From NCBI RefSeq assembly GCF_000374485.1, contig NZ_KB894498.1, forward strand, positions 136,489 through 200,488: 64,000 nt of DNA. The letters are read 5' to 3'. The DNA is from Algicola sagamiensis DSM 14643 (GTDB lineage Bacteria; Pseudomonadota; Gammaproteobacteria; Enterobacterales; Alteromonadaceae). This document shows positions 44,814 through 54,370 of this stretch, piece by piece. The notes beneath the pieces are model-generated. The model saw only the letters and a list, made by a program, of their open reading frames with translations, did no database searches and was not told the origin of the DNA. A program made the translations under genes and the position numbers. The stretch's first letter is position 1, and each line of letters begins with the position of its first letter.

Positions 44814-47800
44814 TTACTTTGCATTCACCTTGCGGCGGCGGATGCCAATGAGGCCAAGTAATGCTGGTAAGAATGCGAACATACTACCATCATCATCACC
44901 AGGCTTTCTGTTGTTTACTCTGACTTCAACAACTTTTGTTGTGGTTGCCGATTTTGCCGCATCCGCAGAGTCTTTATCCGTCACTTCTACCTGCATCTTT
45001 AAGATAGAACCGTCTGCCATATTCGGGATTTTAAAGCTCGCTTCTGCTTTATCACTATCTTCAATAGTAATTGGGCTTTTCGTATCGATATGCGTCCACT
45101 TATAAGTCAAGTTGCTGTTATCACCATCCGGATCGTTTGGCTCTTGCGCAACAAGCATCACTGTTTCGCCCGGCTTGCCTTCTGGTTTAAATGCACGGAT
45201 CACAAAGTCTGGTGCGAGGTTCATGCCTAACGCACGACCTAAATCAACCTTCGTTGTGTCTCGTCCATCAGTGACAGATCCCATGAGATGAACAATCGTA
45301 TTGTGATCAGCTTCTTCTACCTTGACTTTAAATTTCCCTTTCGTCTCTGCATCTTCAACAATGCTCAGTTTCGCCTTACGACTCACTCCATTTTTCGTTT
45401 CACCGACAGATGCTGTATTCTCAACAATAATGTCTTTAGCTTCCAAACTATATGTCAATGTATCCAGCTTGCCTTCTGAGTCCTTGTTTGTTTCTGTAGC
45501 CCCAGATAAGTCAATCTCAAACTCTGCATTTTCCTGCAATCTGACAGCTAGTGCAGTTTGTGCTGCTGTGACTTTCGCTGCATCAAATGTTGGAGCATCA
45601 TTGATGTTTCCTTTAAACTGTCCTGCAAACTCAACACGGCCAAGTGTGCTATCCAGATCATTTGGACCATTATCCTTAATAGTTACTCTGGCACAATTTG
45701 CTTGCTCCGGAACAGGGAATTTATCTTCTGCTTTTTCTGGATCAGCGAAGGACTTACTTCCAGCAAATGGACAGGAGCCATCAACCTTGATGTATCGAAC
45801 ATCATCCGCTGTCAAGTCAAATGCTGTAGCTGTTGCACCATCTTTTAATGCAACAAGACGAGTGAAAATATCAGTGGCTTTATTCGCTGTACCGGATGTT
45901 TCTTCTTTAGACTCAATTTTAACGTTAACCAACTTCTCGAAAGGAACGACAAAGTGTGCATTTCCATTTTCTGGAACATTTTTCACGATGATATGAAACT
46001 TTTGTGTTGCATTCCCATCATGCGAGTCTTGAGCCTTCAATTTGCCACCTTCAAGCTCCGCTGCAACACTAAAGGAAACATCTGAATTATCTAGACCAAC
46101 TTTTTCATGAACAAATGAGCCTGTTACAATCTGAGTTGTATGCATTGAAGGGTCTACAGTAATATAATCACCTGCAAAATTAATTGCAAAATTAACGCTA
46201 TTACCAAATACCGCAGGTTCATTGTCGTTTCGTATACCATCACTATCATTATCTTCGATATTTAAGGATGAAGGTAAACTCTCAATGACAAGAAATTTAT
46301 GACTAGTAGAAATTGGTGAAGAGGAATCATTCTTCGTTGCCGTTAAAGTAACTGTATAAACTCCTGTTTCTGTTACTGTTACTGATGCGAGAGTTCCTGG
46401 GCTTCCCGGAACTGCAGGTGTAATCGAGGCTTTATCTGATGAGGCTGTCCAGGTTATATTATTTTCATACTCCGGAGCATCTGGCCCTGACATACTATAG
46501 GTTAACCTTGTAGCCGTATCTTTCAGGATTACATCTGGTCTAGTCGTTAAAGAACCTATACCAAGTACTTGTAAATCTGATACTGAATTAACCGTATTTA
46601 TAGCTGGAACAGTAATTGTTCGAGTAGAGTTAGCATCAGCACCATCCCAATAAACAGCATCATCCAGATCTAAGATTTCAATCTTAAAATTTGATCCAGC
46701 AGCTTTTCCACTTGCATCAAGTGGTATGACAATTTGTCCTGAATTTTGAGTATATGTAAGGTTTAATGGCTCACCATCATCAACTCGATATTTGCCAACA
46801 ATATTATTTCCTGAATTAGAAATATCTGGAATGTCACCACTGACTTTAAGAATAATTTCAGCTGATGGTGCTCTGGCAATAACTGACTGATTAGATGGGA
46901 GAAACACTACTGGTTTAATATAAACATTGCCTGCTGGTACAGCAGTACTAGTATTTCCACTTGAGTCTGTAACATTAAAGGTAAGATTTTGCTTACCACC
47001 AAAACCTTCTGAAGATGAGAGCGTAGCATCTAAGTTACCATCCACATTATCAGTTGCTAATGCTTTAGCAGCTGAGAGGGAAGCTTTTAATGCATTTGAA
47101 GTCACAACATGCTCATCTGCAGCTGAGGCAACCGTAATCACAGGAGCAACATTATCAATCACAAATACACGTTGAACTTGATCGGCTGTCTTCCCTGCAT
47201 GGTTGGTCACCGTCCACTTAACGTAGTGAGTACCAGGATAAAGCTTTTCTGGGGTTCTTGTGATGGATTTAATTCCAGTTTCAGAAGAGACGCGGCTTTT
47301 CACATCATCAACTACAGAGGTATCAAATTGCGTAACTACACCACCCCTCAGTGTCAAATCTGGTAATGCGGAAATCGTGATTGATTGAAGTTTATCTGCA
47401 TCATCCGCACCAGCAACCTTAACCGTCACTTTTTGGGTCTGAGTTATCGCATCATTGCCCTTACCGTCATTAATCGTCCATGTAAACACATAAGGTGTTT
47501 CCGATGGCGCTAACATATCGTCATCACGATCATGTGTTACAGATAAATCTTCTGAATCATCGGTTACAGTAGCACCTAGATCTGTATATTTGAGCGTAGA
47601 AGCATCAACTTTATCATCTGCACTAGAAACATAGATTGTCTTGTCAGGAAACTCTACAGTGGGAGCTGCATTTGCTTTCACAGTTAGCTTTTGAGTCGCT
47701 GTTAAGTTTGGAGAGCCTGCCTTCGTAGCCGTCCAAGTAATTGTTGCTTCACCTGCAGCAGCGACAACAACTTCATCAATGATTTGATCTGCAGGAGTAG

Positions 47801-48062
47801 TAGTATCCTCACAAGTCGTTGTTGTAGTCGCGCTATCCACAACTGTACATGTAACTGTATAACCTTCGGCAAGTATTCCATCATCAAAAACCTTAGGAGG
47901 TGTGAGGTTAATTTCATTGGCTCGAACATTAGGTCCATCAGCTTGAGCCTGTTCAGCAGTTATATCCGGAAGCGTTCCCAGACTTGGGTCTGCCAGCGCA
48001 CTCGATGAGATACCCAAAAGGATCAAGCTTGCTAATTTTGTTTTTTGTGTTGTTAATTTCAT
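44814..48062 (-). CDS. Large surface protein with Ig/PKD-like repeats and C-terminal sorting-type tail
   Basis: 1082-aa exported protein. Signal peptide about 1-24 (SSALAD). The body is a string of Asp/Thr/Ser-rich beta domains: several PKD/cadherin/HYR-like units with signatures such as FTWTINDGKGND, VKWTVTNHAGKTADQ, NLTFNVTDSSGNTS and LTYKWTHIDTKSPITIED (last at about 985-1050). Acidic loops could bind Ca2+. The last 28 residues are tripartite: Gly/Asp/Ser motif (GDDDGS), hydrophobic helix FAFLPALLGLIGI, then RRRK. This resembles GlyGly-CTERM tails cleaved by rhombosortase and linked to type II secretion. No catalytic domain seen. Stand-alone gene with its own terminator. Confidence 0.8.
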   Translation of the reverse strand: MKLTTQKTKLASLILLGISSSALADPSLGTLPDITAEQAQADGPNVRANEINLTPPKVFDDGILAEGYTVTCTVVDSATTTTTCEDTTTPADQIIDEVVVAAAGEATITWTATKAGSPNLTATQKLTVKANAAPTVEFPDKTIYVSSADDKVDASTLKYTDLGATVTDDSEDLSVTHDRDDDMLAPSETPYVFTWTINDGKGNDAITQTQKVTVKVAGADDADKLQSITISALPDLTLRGGVVTQFDTSVVDDVKSRVSSETGIKSITRTPEKLYPGTHYVKWTVTNHAGKTADQVQRVFVIDNVAPVITVASAADEHVVTSNALKASLSAAKALATDNVDGNLDATLSSSEGFGGKQNLTFNVTDSSGNTSTAVPAGNVYIKPVVFLPSNQSVIARAPSAEIILKVSGDIPDISNSGNNIVGKYRVDDGEPLNLTYTQNSGQIVIPLDASGKAAGSNFKIEILDLDDAVYWDGADANSTRTITVPAINTVNSVSDLQVLGIGSLTTRPDVILKDTATRLTYSMSGPDAPEYENNITWTASSDKASITPAVPGSPGTLASVTVTETGVYTVTLTATKNDSSSPISTSHKFLVIESLPSSLNIEDNDSDGIRNDNEPAVFGNSVNFAINFAGDYITVDPSMHTTQIVTGSFVHEKVGLDNSDVSFSVAAELEGGKLKAQDSHDGNATQKFHIIVKNVPENGNAHFVVPFEKLVNVKIESKEETSGTANKATDIFTRLVALKDGATATAFDLTADDVRYIKVDGSCPFAGSKSFADPEKAEDKFPVPEQANCARVTIKDNGPNDLDSTLGRVEFAGQFKGNINDAPTFDAAKVTAAQTALAVRLQENAEFEIDLSGATETNKDSEGKLDTLTYSLEAKDIIVENTASVGETKNGVSRKAKLSIVEDAETKGKFKVKVEEADHNTIVHLMGSVTDGRDTTKVDLGRALGMNLAPDFVIRAFKPEGKPGETVMLVAQEPNDPDGDNSNLTYKWTHIDTKSPITIEDSDKAEASFKIPNMADGSILKMQVEVTDKDSADAAKSATTTKVVEVRVNNRKPGDDDGSMFAFLPALLGLIGIRRRKVNAK

Positions 48063-48368
48063 TCTTCGCAGTTCTCCATCGCGACACCACTTCAGACTTC
48101 ATCCAACGAAGAGTCAAAAGAGGTAGATAGCTATTGGTCAATTTTGAGTTTTTATTACATACCCTTCCAAGGATGCTCCTTTGCAACTAGCTATTATATA
48201 AACAGCACTTTTGATTGCAAGTACCTAAAGAAGGTATTCCACACGTAAAAAACAAAGGTTGAATTTTCCTTATCATAGTCAAAGAACCTCATCTCTTCAC
48301 CTTCCCAGAACAAAATCTAATTACTGAAAAATAAGGATAATTTCAAATATAAAACTTAATACTTAGTT
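48063..48368. other. Intergenic region between nagX and the surface-protein gene
   Basis: About 300 bp of AT-rich DNA that should contain the surface-protein promoter (minus strand). Apart from the A/T-rich inverted repeat near its right end, I see no feature. Confidence 0.5.
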
Positions 48369-48376
48369 TTATATTT
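48345..48376 (-). terminator. AT-rich inverted repeat at the end of the GlcNAc operon
   Basis: A perfect 12-bp inverted repeat (AAATATAAAACT / AGTTTTATATTT, loop of 8) overlaps the nagX stop codon. GC content is low and no clear T-tract follows, so termination is likely but not certain. Confidence 0.4.
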
Positions 48377-49517
48377 TGATAAAGATACGATATTGATACA
48401 GCACAAAACCAACGATGCCTGCAAATGCCATGTTAAACAAGGAGTACAAAAAAGAAGCGAGCTCATTTGCCAACACAAAAGACATTAAATTGAATAAATA
48501 TACAGAAAGTGGAATTAATTCTTTTTCATTAGAAACAAAAATGAGGTCAACGGTACGGAGCATGAGCCAAGAGAGTGCGTATAAAAATAATGGGTTCATG
48601 CCAAATACAAGAAATGGCGTCCAAATTTTTGAAAATTGAACATAAATGTGCAGCCTCGTTACCCCTAAAAACAGCAAAAGACAAAGCCCGGAGGAAAATA
48701 AAACGTAAGAAGAAGTCCACAAAGACTTATTTACCGGGAAAAGAAAATGCCAAAGACCCCCTAGCATAAGAAAAGCAACTGCGATCAAATATAATTCTCG
48801 CACTTTGCCCTTTTGGTAAAGACGCATGCATTCAAACCCAATGATCACATTCACAATCGCCGGGATTGTACTCAAAAGTCCTTCTGGGTCAAAGGCAAGG
48901 CCAAATCCTTGCCACAGATGTTCTTCTCCAAAAACCAAAATATCAAACTGGCGGACAGGGTTTCCTAATAGGCTTAGTGAAGCGGCATAATCCCCCATCA
49001 AATAGCAACATTGGTACCCCAGTAAAATACCGCAAGCAAAAAGTTGATAACCTCTTTGTGAACAATAAAGGAGGAGAGCACTCGCAAACAAAGTACATAG
49101 CGCAATGCGTTGAAGGACGCCCATGATCCGCAGATCGGAGAGTGAGTTTTGAAAAGGAAACCAATGTAACAACAGGCCAATTCCAAACAGGATCACAGCC
49201 TTCTTTGTGATTTTTTGCATCCGTCGATTAGGTGAAGATGTCGTTGACTTCGCAAAAGACAGATACAGCGACGCGCCTACGATAAACAAGAACAACGGAA
49301 AGACGAGATCGGTTGGTGTCATCCCATGCCATGTTGCATGGCGTAAAGGTGCATAAACATGCTCCCATGATCCGGGGGAATTCACCAGGATCATAAACAT
49401 AATGGTCAACCCACGAAGTACATCTAGCGCAGCATGTCGATAAGGAAGTACACCTGAAGATGGACTCGCCAGCCCATCAACTGGAACGGACGCGTCCATC
49501 TTAGTTTTCAGGTTCAC
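48369..49517 (-). CDS. nagX: NagX-like membrane acyltransferase (DUF5009 / HGSNAT-like)
   Basis: 382-aa protein with about 10 TM helices. The N-terminal motif RHAALDVLRGLTIMFMILVNSPGSW and the HATWHGMTPTDLVFPLFLFIVGASL segment with its conserved His match the HGSNAT/NagX family, found in GlcNAc and chitin loci of Alteromonadales and related groups; a role in transacetylation of glucosamine or as a transporter has been proposed. It starts with GTG at 49517 overlapping the transporter stop by 4 bp. Last gene in the operon. Confidence 0.85.
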   Translation of the reverse strand: MNLKTKMDASVPVDGLASPSSGVLPYRHAALDVLRGLTIMFMILVNSPGSWEHVYAPLRHATWHGMTPTDLVFPLFLFIVGASLYLSFAKSTTSSPNRRMQKITKKAVILFGIGLLLHWFPFQNSLSDLRIMGVLQRIALCTLFASALLLYCSQRGYQLFACGILLGYQCCYLMGDYAASLSLLGNPVRQFDILVFGEEHLWQGFGLAFDPEGLLSTIPAIVNVIIGFECMRLYQKGKVRELYLIAVAFLMLGGLWHFLFPVNKSLWTSSYVLFSSGLCLLLFLGVTRLHIYVQFSKIWTPFLVFGMNPLFLYALSWLMLRTVDLIFVSNEKELIPLSVYLFNLMSFVLANELASFLYSLFNMAFAGIVGFVLYQYRIFIKI

Positions 49518-51268
49518 TCAGATGTCACTCCATCAACGTCTTCGACCGTCTCAGATTCCTCAAAGGAAACCAACCGATAGAGCCAGAATGTGACACTTCC
49601 CATACTCAGCGCAACACAGGCATATATGATAGCTTCGATATAGTTAGCATATAAGGCAGCACCGATACCAAATAGAATCGAAAACACACAAATCGTCGCA
49701 CAAAATGCGGCAATCAAGCCGTATGCAACTTCCTTCGGTGCTCCTTGGATTTTCGCTTTGAAGGATTGAAGTGTATCTGGATCACACGGCGATGTGATGA
49801 GCGTCACTCCAACCCACCCTATTGTTGTGATGCCAACACTGAGGACCATCTTTTCCCACCCTGCCAATGCGTCGAATGGGCCAAACTCGAAGAACATACT
49901 GACAAGGAATGACAAGACCATCGCTGTCAGTTCACTCCAGACATTAATCCGCATCCAGAACCAGCGCAATAAGAAGAGCAACCCAGTCCCCGCACCAATG
50001 GTCAGTAATAAACGGAATGCTTGCAGCGAACTCTCCAGCATCAGTGCCATCGTACTGGCCAAGATCATCAGCACAACCGTGACCAAACGCCCTACCCAAA
50101 CTTGCTGTTTATCCGAGGCATCCGGGCGAATAAAGCGCGTATAAAAGTCGTTGACAAAATAGGAAGCTCCCCAGTTTAAGCTAGTTGAAATCGTCGACAC
50201 ATACGCAGACACCAAAGAAGCAACAACCAAACCGAGTACACCCGTTGGCAAAAAGACTAGCATCGCAGAATACGCTAAATCATCTTGAACAATGGACTCC
50301 GGTACATGGGGCAAGGCTTGTTTTAAACTCGCTAGGTCCGGGTAAATGATGAGAGATGCCAATGCAACAATTATCCAAGGCCAAGGTCGAATTGCATAAT
50401 GGCATAAGTTAAAAAATGCAGCGGCTGCAACGGAGTGATGTTCGTTTTTCGCAGCAAGCATCCGCTGCGCAACATAGCCACCACCACCGGGTTCGGAGCC
50501 AGGATACCAGACACTCCACCATTGAAGCAGCAACGGAATACATAAAATGGGAATAAAAATATCTGGATTACTTAAATCCGGAAGAATAGACGTTTTCCCA
50601 ACCGTGTTTTCGTGGCTCAACAAGGCATCCATACTTCCAATCATCGGATGCTCAATCGCATAATAAGCAGCAAGAATAGCACCGACCATCGCGATCACAA
50701 AAAGCAGCATATCAGTGATCAACACCCCTAGAAATCCACCGATTGCACAGAAAATCACAGTGATCCCACCAGCAATCAATATCACCATTTCTGGTGAAAT
50801 CCCAAAGAGAACAGTCCCAATCTTCACGGCTGCGAGTGTGACATTAGCCATGATCATCACGTTAAAAAACAAGCCAAGGTAAAGTGCTCGGAAACCACGA
50901 AGAAAACCTGCGCCTTTGCCACTGTATCGATGCTCATAAAATTCAACATCCGTCACAACACCTAATCTTCGCCAAAACTTAGCGTAGACAAACGCAGTCA
51001 TCATGCCGCTAATGAGTAGGCCCCACCATACCCAGTTTCCGGAAACACCGTCTGTTCTGACAATATTGGCAACTAAGTTGGGTGTATCTGCCGCAAACGT
51101 TGTTGCGACCATCGATAAGCCTAATAACCACCAGGGCATATGCCTGCCCGCAAGAAAGTAGGACGTGCTATTTTGGGAGGCTCTTTTACTGACGAGAATG
51201 CCGATCAGCATCGTCGTCATCAGTACACCAATGACGATGGCCCAATCAAGAAAAGCCAGATGCATCAT
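49514..51268 (-). CDS. Sodium/solute symporter (SSS family), probable GlcNAc transporter
   Basis: 584-aa inner-membrane protein with about 14 TM helices and SSS-family signatures: YFLAGRHMPWWLLGLSMVATTFAADTPN and the long helix VYAKFWRRLGVVTDVEFYEHRYSGKG. Such proteins cotransport a solute with Na+. Position inside the nag operon predicts uptake of GlcNAc or chitobiose from the periplasm, replacing the MFS-type NagP or PTS of other bacteria; this fits unphosphorylated sugar reaching the adjacent kinase. AAGGAG precedes the ATG. It lies 27 bp after nagA. Confidence 0.88.
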   Translation of the reverse strand: MMHLAFLDWAIVIGVLMTTMLIGILVSKRASQNSTSYFLAGRHMPWWLLGLSMVATTFAADTPNLVANIVRTDGVSGNWVWWGLLISGMMTAFVYAKFWRRLGVVTDVEFYEHRYSGKGAGFLRGFRALYLGLFFNVMIMANVTLAAVKIGTVLFGISPEMVILIAGGITVIFCAIGGFLGVLITDMLLFVIAMVGAILAAYYAIEHPMIGSMDALLSHENTVGKTSILPDLSNPDIFIPILCIPLLLQWWSVWYPGSEPGGGGYVAQRMLAAKNEHHSVAAAAFFNLCHYAIRPWPWIIVALASLIIYPDLASLKQALPHVPESIVQDDLAYSAMLVFLPTGVLGLVVASLVSAYVSTISTSLNWGASYFVNDFYTRFIRPDASDKQQVWVGRLVTVVLMILASTMALMLESSLQAFRLLLTIGAGTGLLFLLRWFWMRINVWSELTAMVLSFLVSMFFEFGPFDALAGWEKMVLSVGITTIGWVGVTLITSPCDPDTLQSFKAKIQGAPKEVAYGLIAAFCATICVFSILFGIGAALYANYIEAIIYACVALSMGSVTFWLYRLVSFEESETVEDVDGVTSE

Positions 51269-51295
51269 TGTCTCCTTCTCATTGTTCGTTTTGTT

Positions 51296-52435
51296 TTATT
51301 TTGAATGATTCAAAATCATATTCCCCGCCTGCCACACCTGTTTCAGGGTCAATGTTTTTTCATCGAGTAAGACCATATTTGCCTGCATTCCCGGCTGGAT
51401 CAGGCCATATTCGTTTTGCAGCTGAAGAAACTCAGCCACATATCGGCTTCCCATGTTTAAAGCACGCTCTAATGGAAAATTTAAGAGCGAGCACGTATTA
51501 CGAATGGCTTGATCCATTGTTAAATCAGACCCAGCTAATGTGCCATCTGATGTTGTCAGCTTTCCGGCTTCTCGCTGCACAACCTTGTCCCCGAGCATCA
51601 TCTGATTGGCATCTGAACCTGCAAACGACATTGCATCGGTCACAAGAAACGTTTTTTCTTCTGGCTTGGCTGTACAGGCAACTTGCAGTGTCGCAGGGTG
51701 CACATGCTGACCATCCACAATCAAGCCACACCAGCTTTGTGTATCAGACAAAGCAGCCCCCACTACACCAGGCTCGCGGGAAGTCATTGGTGACATTGCA
51801 TTGAATAAATGTGTAAAACCCTTTGCACCAGCAGCCAAGGCAGCACGGGTCGTTTCAAAGCCCGCATTGGAATGTCCGATACAAACAATGACCCCCATAT
51901 CTCGCAATGCACAAACTTCGGAAGGTGTGACGGTTTCCGGTGCAATCGTCATCAACTTCACACCCAGATCATCTCGGCGGTAAATCGCCCATTCAGCCTC
52001 AGAAATCCCGCGAATATGAGATGCTTCGTGGACCCCTTTTTTTGGTGTTGATAAATGCGGTCCCTCAAAATGAATGCCAAGGATCCCCGGGACCTTTTCT
52101 GCAATTGCATCTGCAACCGCTTGCGCAGCCTGTTCGATTACCTTGATATCATCCGTGATGAGTGTTGGTAACATCGCTGTCGTACCAAACGAGCTATGTG
52201 CTTGCGCCATTGTTTGAAGCGTATGCACTGTCGGTGCATGATTGAATAGCACACCGCCACCGCCGTTGACCTGGGCATCAATCCATCCGGGGACAAGTAG
52301 CCCATCCAACATCTCAGGATGATCAGCGGATACGGTCTCGCAGCAAGTGATCACACCATCTTGGACTTCAACAACCTGGTGTCGCCGTCGTTGTTTTCCA
52401 TCAAAAAGTTCTCGAACAATCAAGCGTTGCTTCAT
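51296..52435 (-). CDS. nagA: N-acetylglucosamine-6-phosphate deacetylase
   Basis: 379-aa cytosolic amidohydrolase: deacetylates GlcNAc-6-P. Motifs: N-terminal VPGWIDAQVNGGGG, HFEGPHLSTPKKGVH (metal Glu and substrate loop), CIGHSNAG, THLFNAMSPMTSREPG and catalytic Asp in LVTDAMSFAG. Length fits NagA (382). The ATG overlaps the deaminase stop by 4 bp. Confidence 0.96.
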   Translation of the reverse strand: MKQRLIVRELFDGKQRRRHQVVEVQDGVITCCETVSADHPEMLDGLLVPGWIDAQVNGGGGVLFNHAPTVHTLQTMAQAHSSFGTTAMLPTLITDDIKVIEQAAQAVADAIAEKVPGILGIHFEGPHLSTPKKGVHEASHIRGISEAEWAIYRRDDLGVKLMTIAPETVTPSEVCALRDMGVIVCIGHSNAGFETTRAALAAGAKGFTHLFNAMSPMTSREPGVVGAALSDTQSWCGLIVDGQHVHPATLQVACTAKPEEKTFLVTDAMSFAGSDANQMMLGDKVVQREAGKLTTSDGTLAGSDLTMDQAIRNTCSLLNFPLERALNMGSRYVAEFLQLQNEYGLIQPGMQANMVLLDEKTLTLKQVWQAGNMILNHSK

Positions 52436-53430
52436 AGTGTTTTGGTTACCTTCTTCAAACCAACGGGTGTATCAGGATCCATACCCCGTGATAACGAAAC
52501 TTTCGCTATATCAATATAGAAGCGTTGCAAGAGTGTCAATGGTGCCAAACGTGGATGTACAGATAAAACAGGCTGCTCAACAGGCAGAATCGTCGCCCCG
52601 CGCCGTTTAATTTCTGTGATTTGTTGTTTATGAACAAACGCAGTTTCATCCTGGATATGCACATCCAACACATGAAAATCCTGATGCGCGAGCGTTACTG
52701 GACCGTGGATAAACTCTGCACTACTGAACGACTCAGCATGAATTTGGCAGACTTCTTTGAGTTTCAGCGCGATTTCTCGACTGATTGCATAGCCAAATCC
52801 ACGACCTAGAACCATACAAGATTGGAGTGCTGTCAATTGTTTTGGAATCTCAGAATCAGACGATTGAACCGCATTATCTAATAAGTCGGGTAATCGGATC
52901 AGCTCCGCCAATAGCGTCTGATCTTGTTGCCAATGTGCAACAATTTGAAGTAAAGCAGCCAAAGTCAACAAGCAACTTTTCGTTGCAGCAACCGCGGTCT
53001 CTTCTCCTGCATATAACGGTATGACACAATCGACACGTTCAGCCAGTGGTGAGTATTCATCATTTACAATTGCGATAGAATAGACGCCTTGCTCTCTGGC
53101 CATATTCGCCTGCGCTAAAATATCTAAACTTTGCCCAGACTGAGAAATAAACACCGCCACAGCGCCTGAAAGATCCAGCCTGCGGTTAAAGATACTTGCC
53201 ACAGAAGGAGAAGCGAGAGATACAGGAACGCCAGCTTCAACCTCTATCAGATACTTCGCAAAAACACCTGCATGATCGGAAGTGCCCCTGCCAGCCACCC
53301 AAATCATACTCGGTGAAATCTCCCGTAGTTTTTCACCGAGTTTTTCGAACCGATTGTTCGCCCACAGCAGTTGATCAGCCAGCCTTTGAGGCGCTTCTCT
53401 CGCTTCCTGTTCCATGATTGTGCCAGACAT
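52432..53430 (-). CDS. nagB-II: Glucosamine-6-phosphate deaminase, NagB-II type (SIS domains)
   Basis: 332-aa protein of two SIS sugar-isomerase domains, resembling the isomerase half of GlmS: VAGRGTSDHAGVFAKYLIE (first SIS, about 48-66), FISQSGQSLDILAQ, GRGFGYAISREIALKLKEVCQIHAESFSSAEFIHGP (second SIS). In Shewanella and others this type replaces classical NagB in GlcNAc catabolism. The ATG at 53430 is chosen because AGGGGGA lies 6 nt upstream. It overlaps the kinase gene by about 55 bp. Confidence 0.9.
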   Translation of the reverse strand: MSGTIMEQEAREAPQRLADQLLWANNRFEKLGEKLREISPSMIWVAGRGTSDHAGVFAKYLIEVEAGVPVSLASPSVASIFNRRLDLSGAVAVFISQSGQSLDILAQANMAREQGVYSIAIVNDEYSPLAERVDCVIPLYAGEETAVAATKSCLLTLAALLQIVAHWQQDQTLLAELIRLPDLLDNAVQSSDSEIPKQLTALQSCMVLGRGFGYAISREIALKLKEVCQIHAESFSSAEFIHGPVTLAHQDFHVLDVHIQDETAFVHKQQITEIKRRGATILPVEQPVLSVHPRLAPLTLLQRFYIDIAKVSLSRGMDPDTPVGLKKVTKTL

Positions 53431-54361
53431 AGGCATTCCCCCTGTTTTCTACTGATTGCATTGAAAAGTGATCCATCTGCTGCTGAGCAAATAAAATGGC
53501 ACCATCTTCTGGTGATAACCGTGGCTCAGTCAGTTGCTTTGCGACGTCATATTCGAGCCACGGCAGTAGCAAATGGCTAAGTCCACCTAAAATAGAAATT
53601 CGCTCTGGTGAAAGCACAAGTACACGACGAATTAAATCACTGATATAAGACGCCCCTTCACGGACCATCTTCGTGGCAATCTCGTCCCCTTGAATCGCAC
53701 AATCAAAAACGGATGGCGCAAGCTTCGCGAACTGAGATGACGATGCTCGGGCAAGCAAAGAGACGATCGTCTGCGCATCCTCACAGTCTAGCTCTCTTAG
53801 GATTTGCTCTGACAAAATCGACGGTGGCATGATGCCATCTATGGTCAAAAGACAATGTTTGACCGCCTCCAGCCCAAACCAGGCACCACTTCCTTTATCG
53901 CCTAACAAGAATCCTTGGCCACCAATATACAAATTTGTGGTCCCTTGCTTGGCCAGTGCACAGGAACCCGTTCCCACAACAACTACCGCACCATCTTGCC
54001 CTTGATGTGCACCCAAACAGGCGATATCTAAATCCGTTGTGAGATAAAACGCCTGAAATGGGTGCTGCCACTGCGACACTTGTTGATAACAAGAATGAAT
54101 ATTCACACCTGCAAGCCCAACACCCGCCACAACCCGGTGTGACTGTGAACTGGGAAGACTTGCATCTGATAAAGCCCTTTGTGCAGACTCCAAAATAGAC
54201 TGCTTAGCCTCAACAGGATCCACCATCGGATTCGCGGGTCCAGAGATGCCGACACCGAGTACTTCACCAGATGCAGAAACCAGCTTCGCCTTGCACTTTG
54301 TACCACCACCATCAACCCCTAAAAAGAGCGTCTCTGATGTTGTGGTGTTTGCTTCTGTCAT
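53375..54361 (-). CDS. nagK: N-acetylglucosamine kinase (BadF/BadG/BcrA ATPase type)
   Basis: 328-aa sugar kinase of the actin-like ATPase fold. The phosphate-1 loop FLGVDGGGTKCKAKL is at about 12-26; GPANP, GVGLAGV and VVVGTGSCALA segments follow, with GDKGSGAWFGLEAV and GGLSHLLL in the adenosine region. It matches the BadF-type GlcNAc kinases of proteobacterial nag loci. It lies 9 bp after the TonB receptor gene. Confidence 0.93.
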   Translation of the reverse strand: MTEANTTTSETLFLGVDGGGTKCKAKLVSASGEVLGVGISGPANPMVDPVEAKQSILESAQRALSDASLPSSQSHRVVAGVGLAGVNIHSCYQQVSQWQHPFQAFYLTTDLDIACLGAHQGQDGAVVVVGTGSCALAKQGTTNLYIGGQGFLLGDKGSGAWFGLEAVKHCLLTIDGIMPPSILSEQILRELDCEDAQTIVSLLARASSSQFAKLAPSVFDCAIQGDEIATKMVREGASYISDLIRRVLVLSPERISILGGLSHLLLPWLEYDVAKQLTEPRLSPEDGAILFAQQQMDHFSMQSVENRGNAYVWHNHGTGSERSASKAG

Positions 54362-54370
54362 GATTTGCCT

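Noticed and set aside
45322..45996. 224-codon plus-strand frame inside the surface-protein gene
   Set aside because: Antisense shadow of a Thr/Ser/Asp-rich repeat protein. No ribosome site and hydrophobic composition that mirrors the sense strand.
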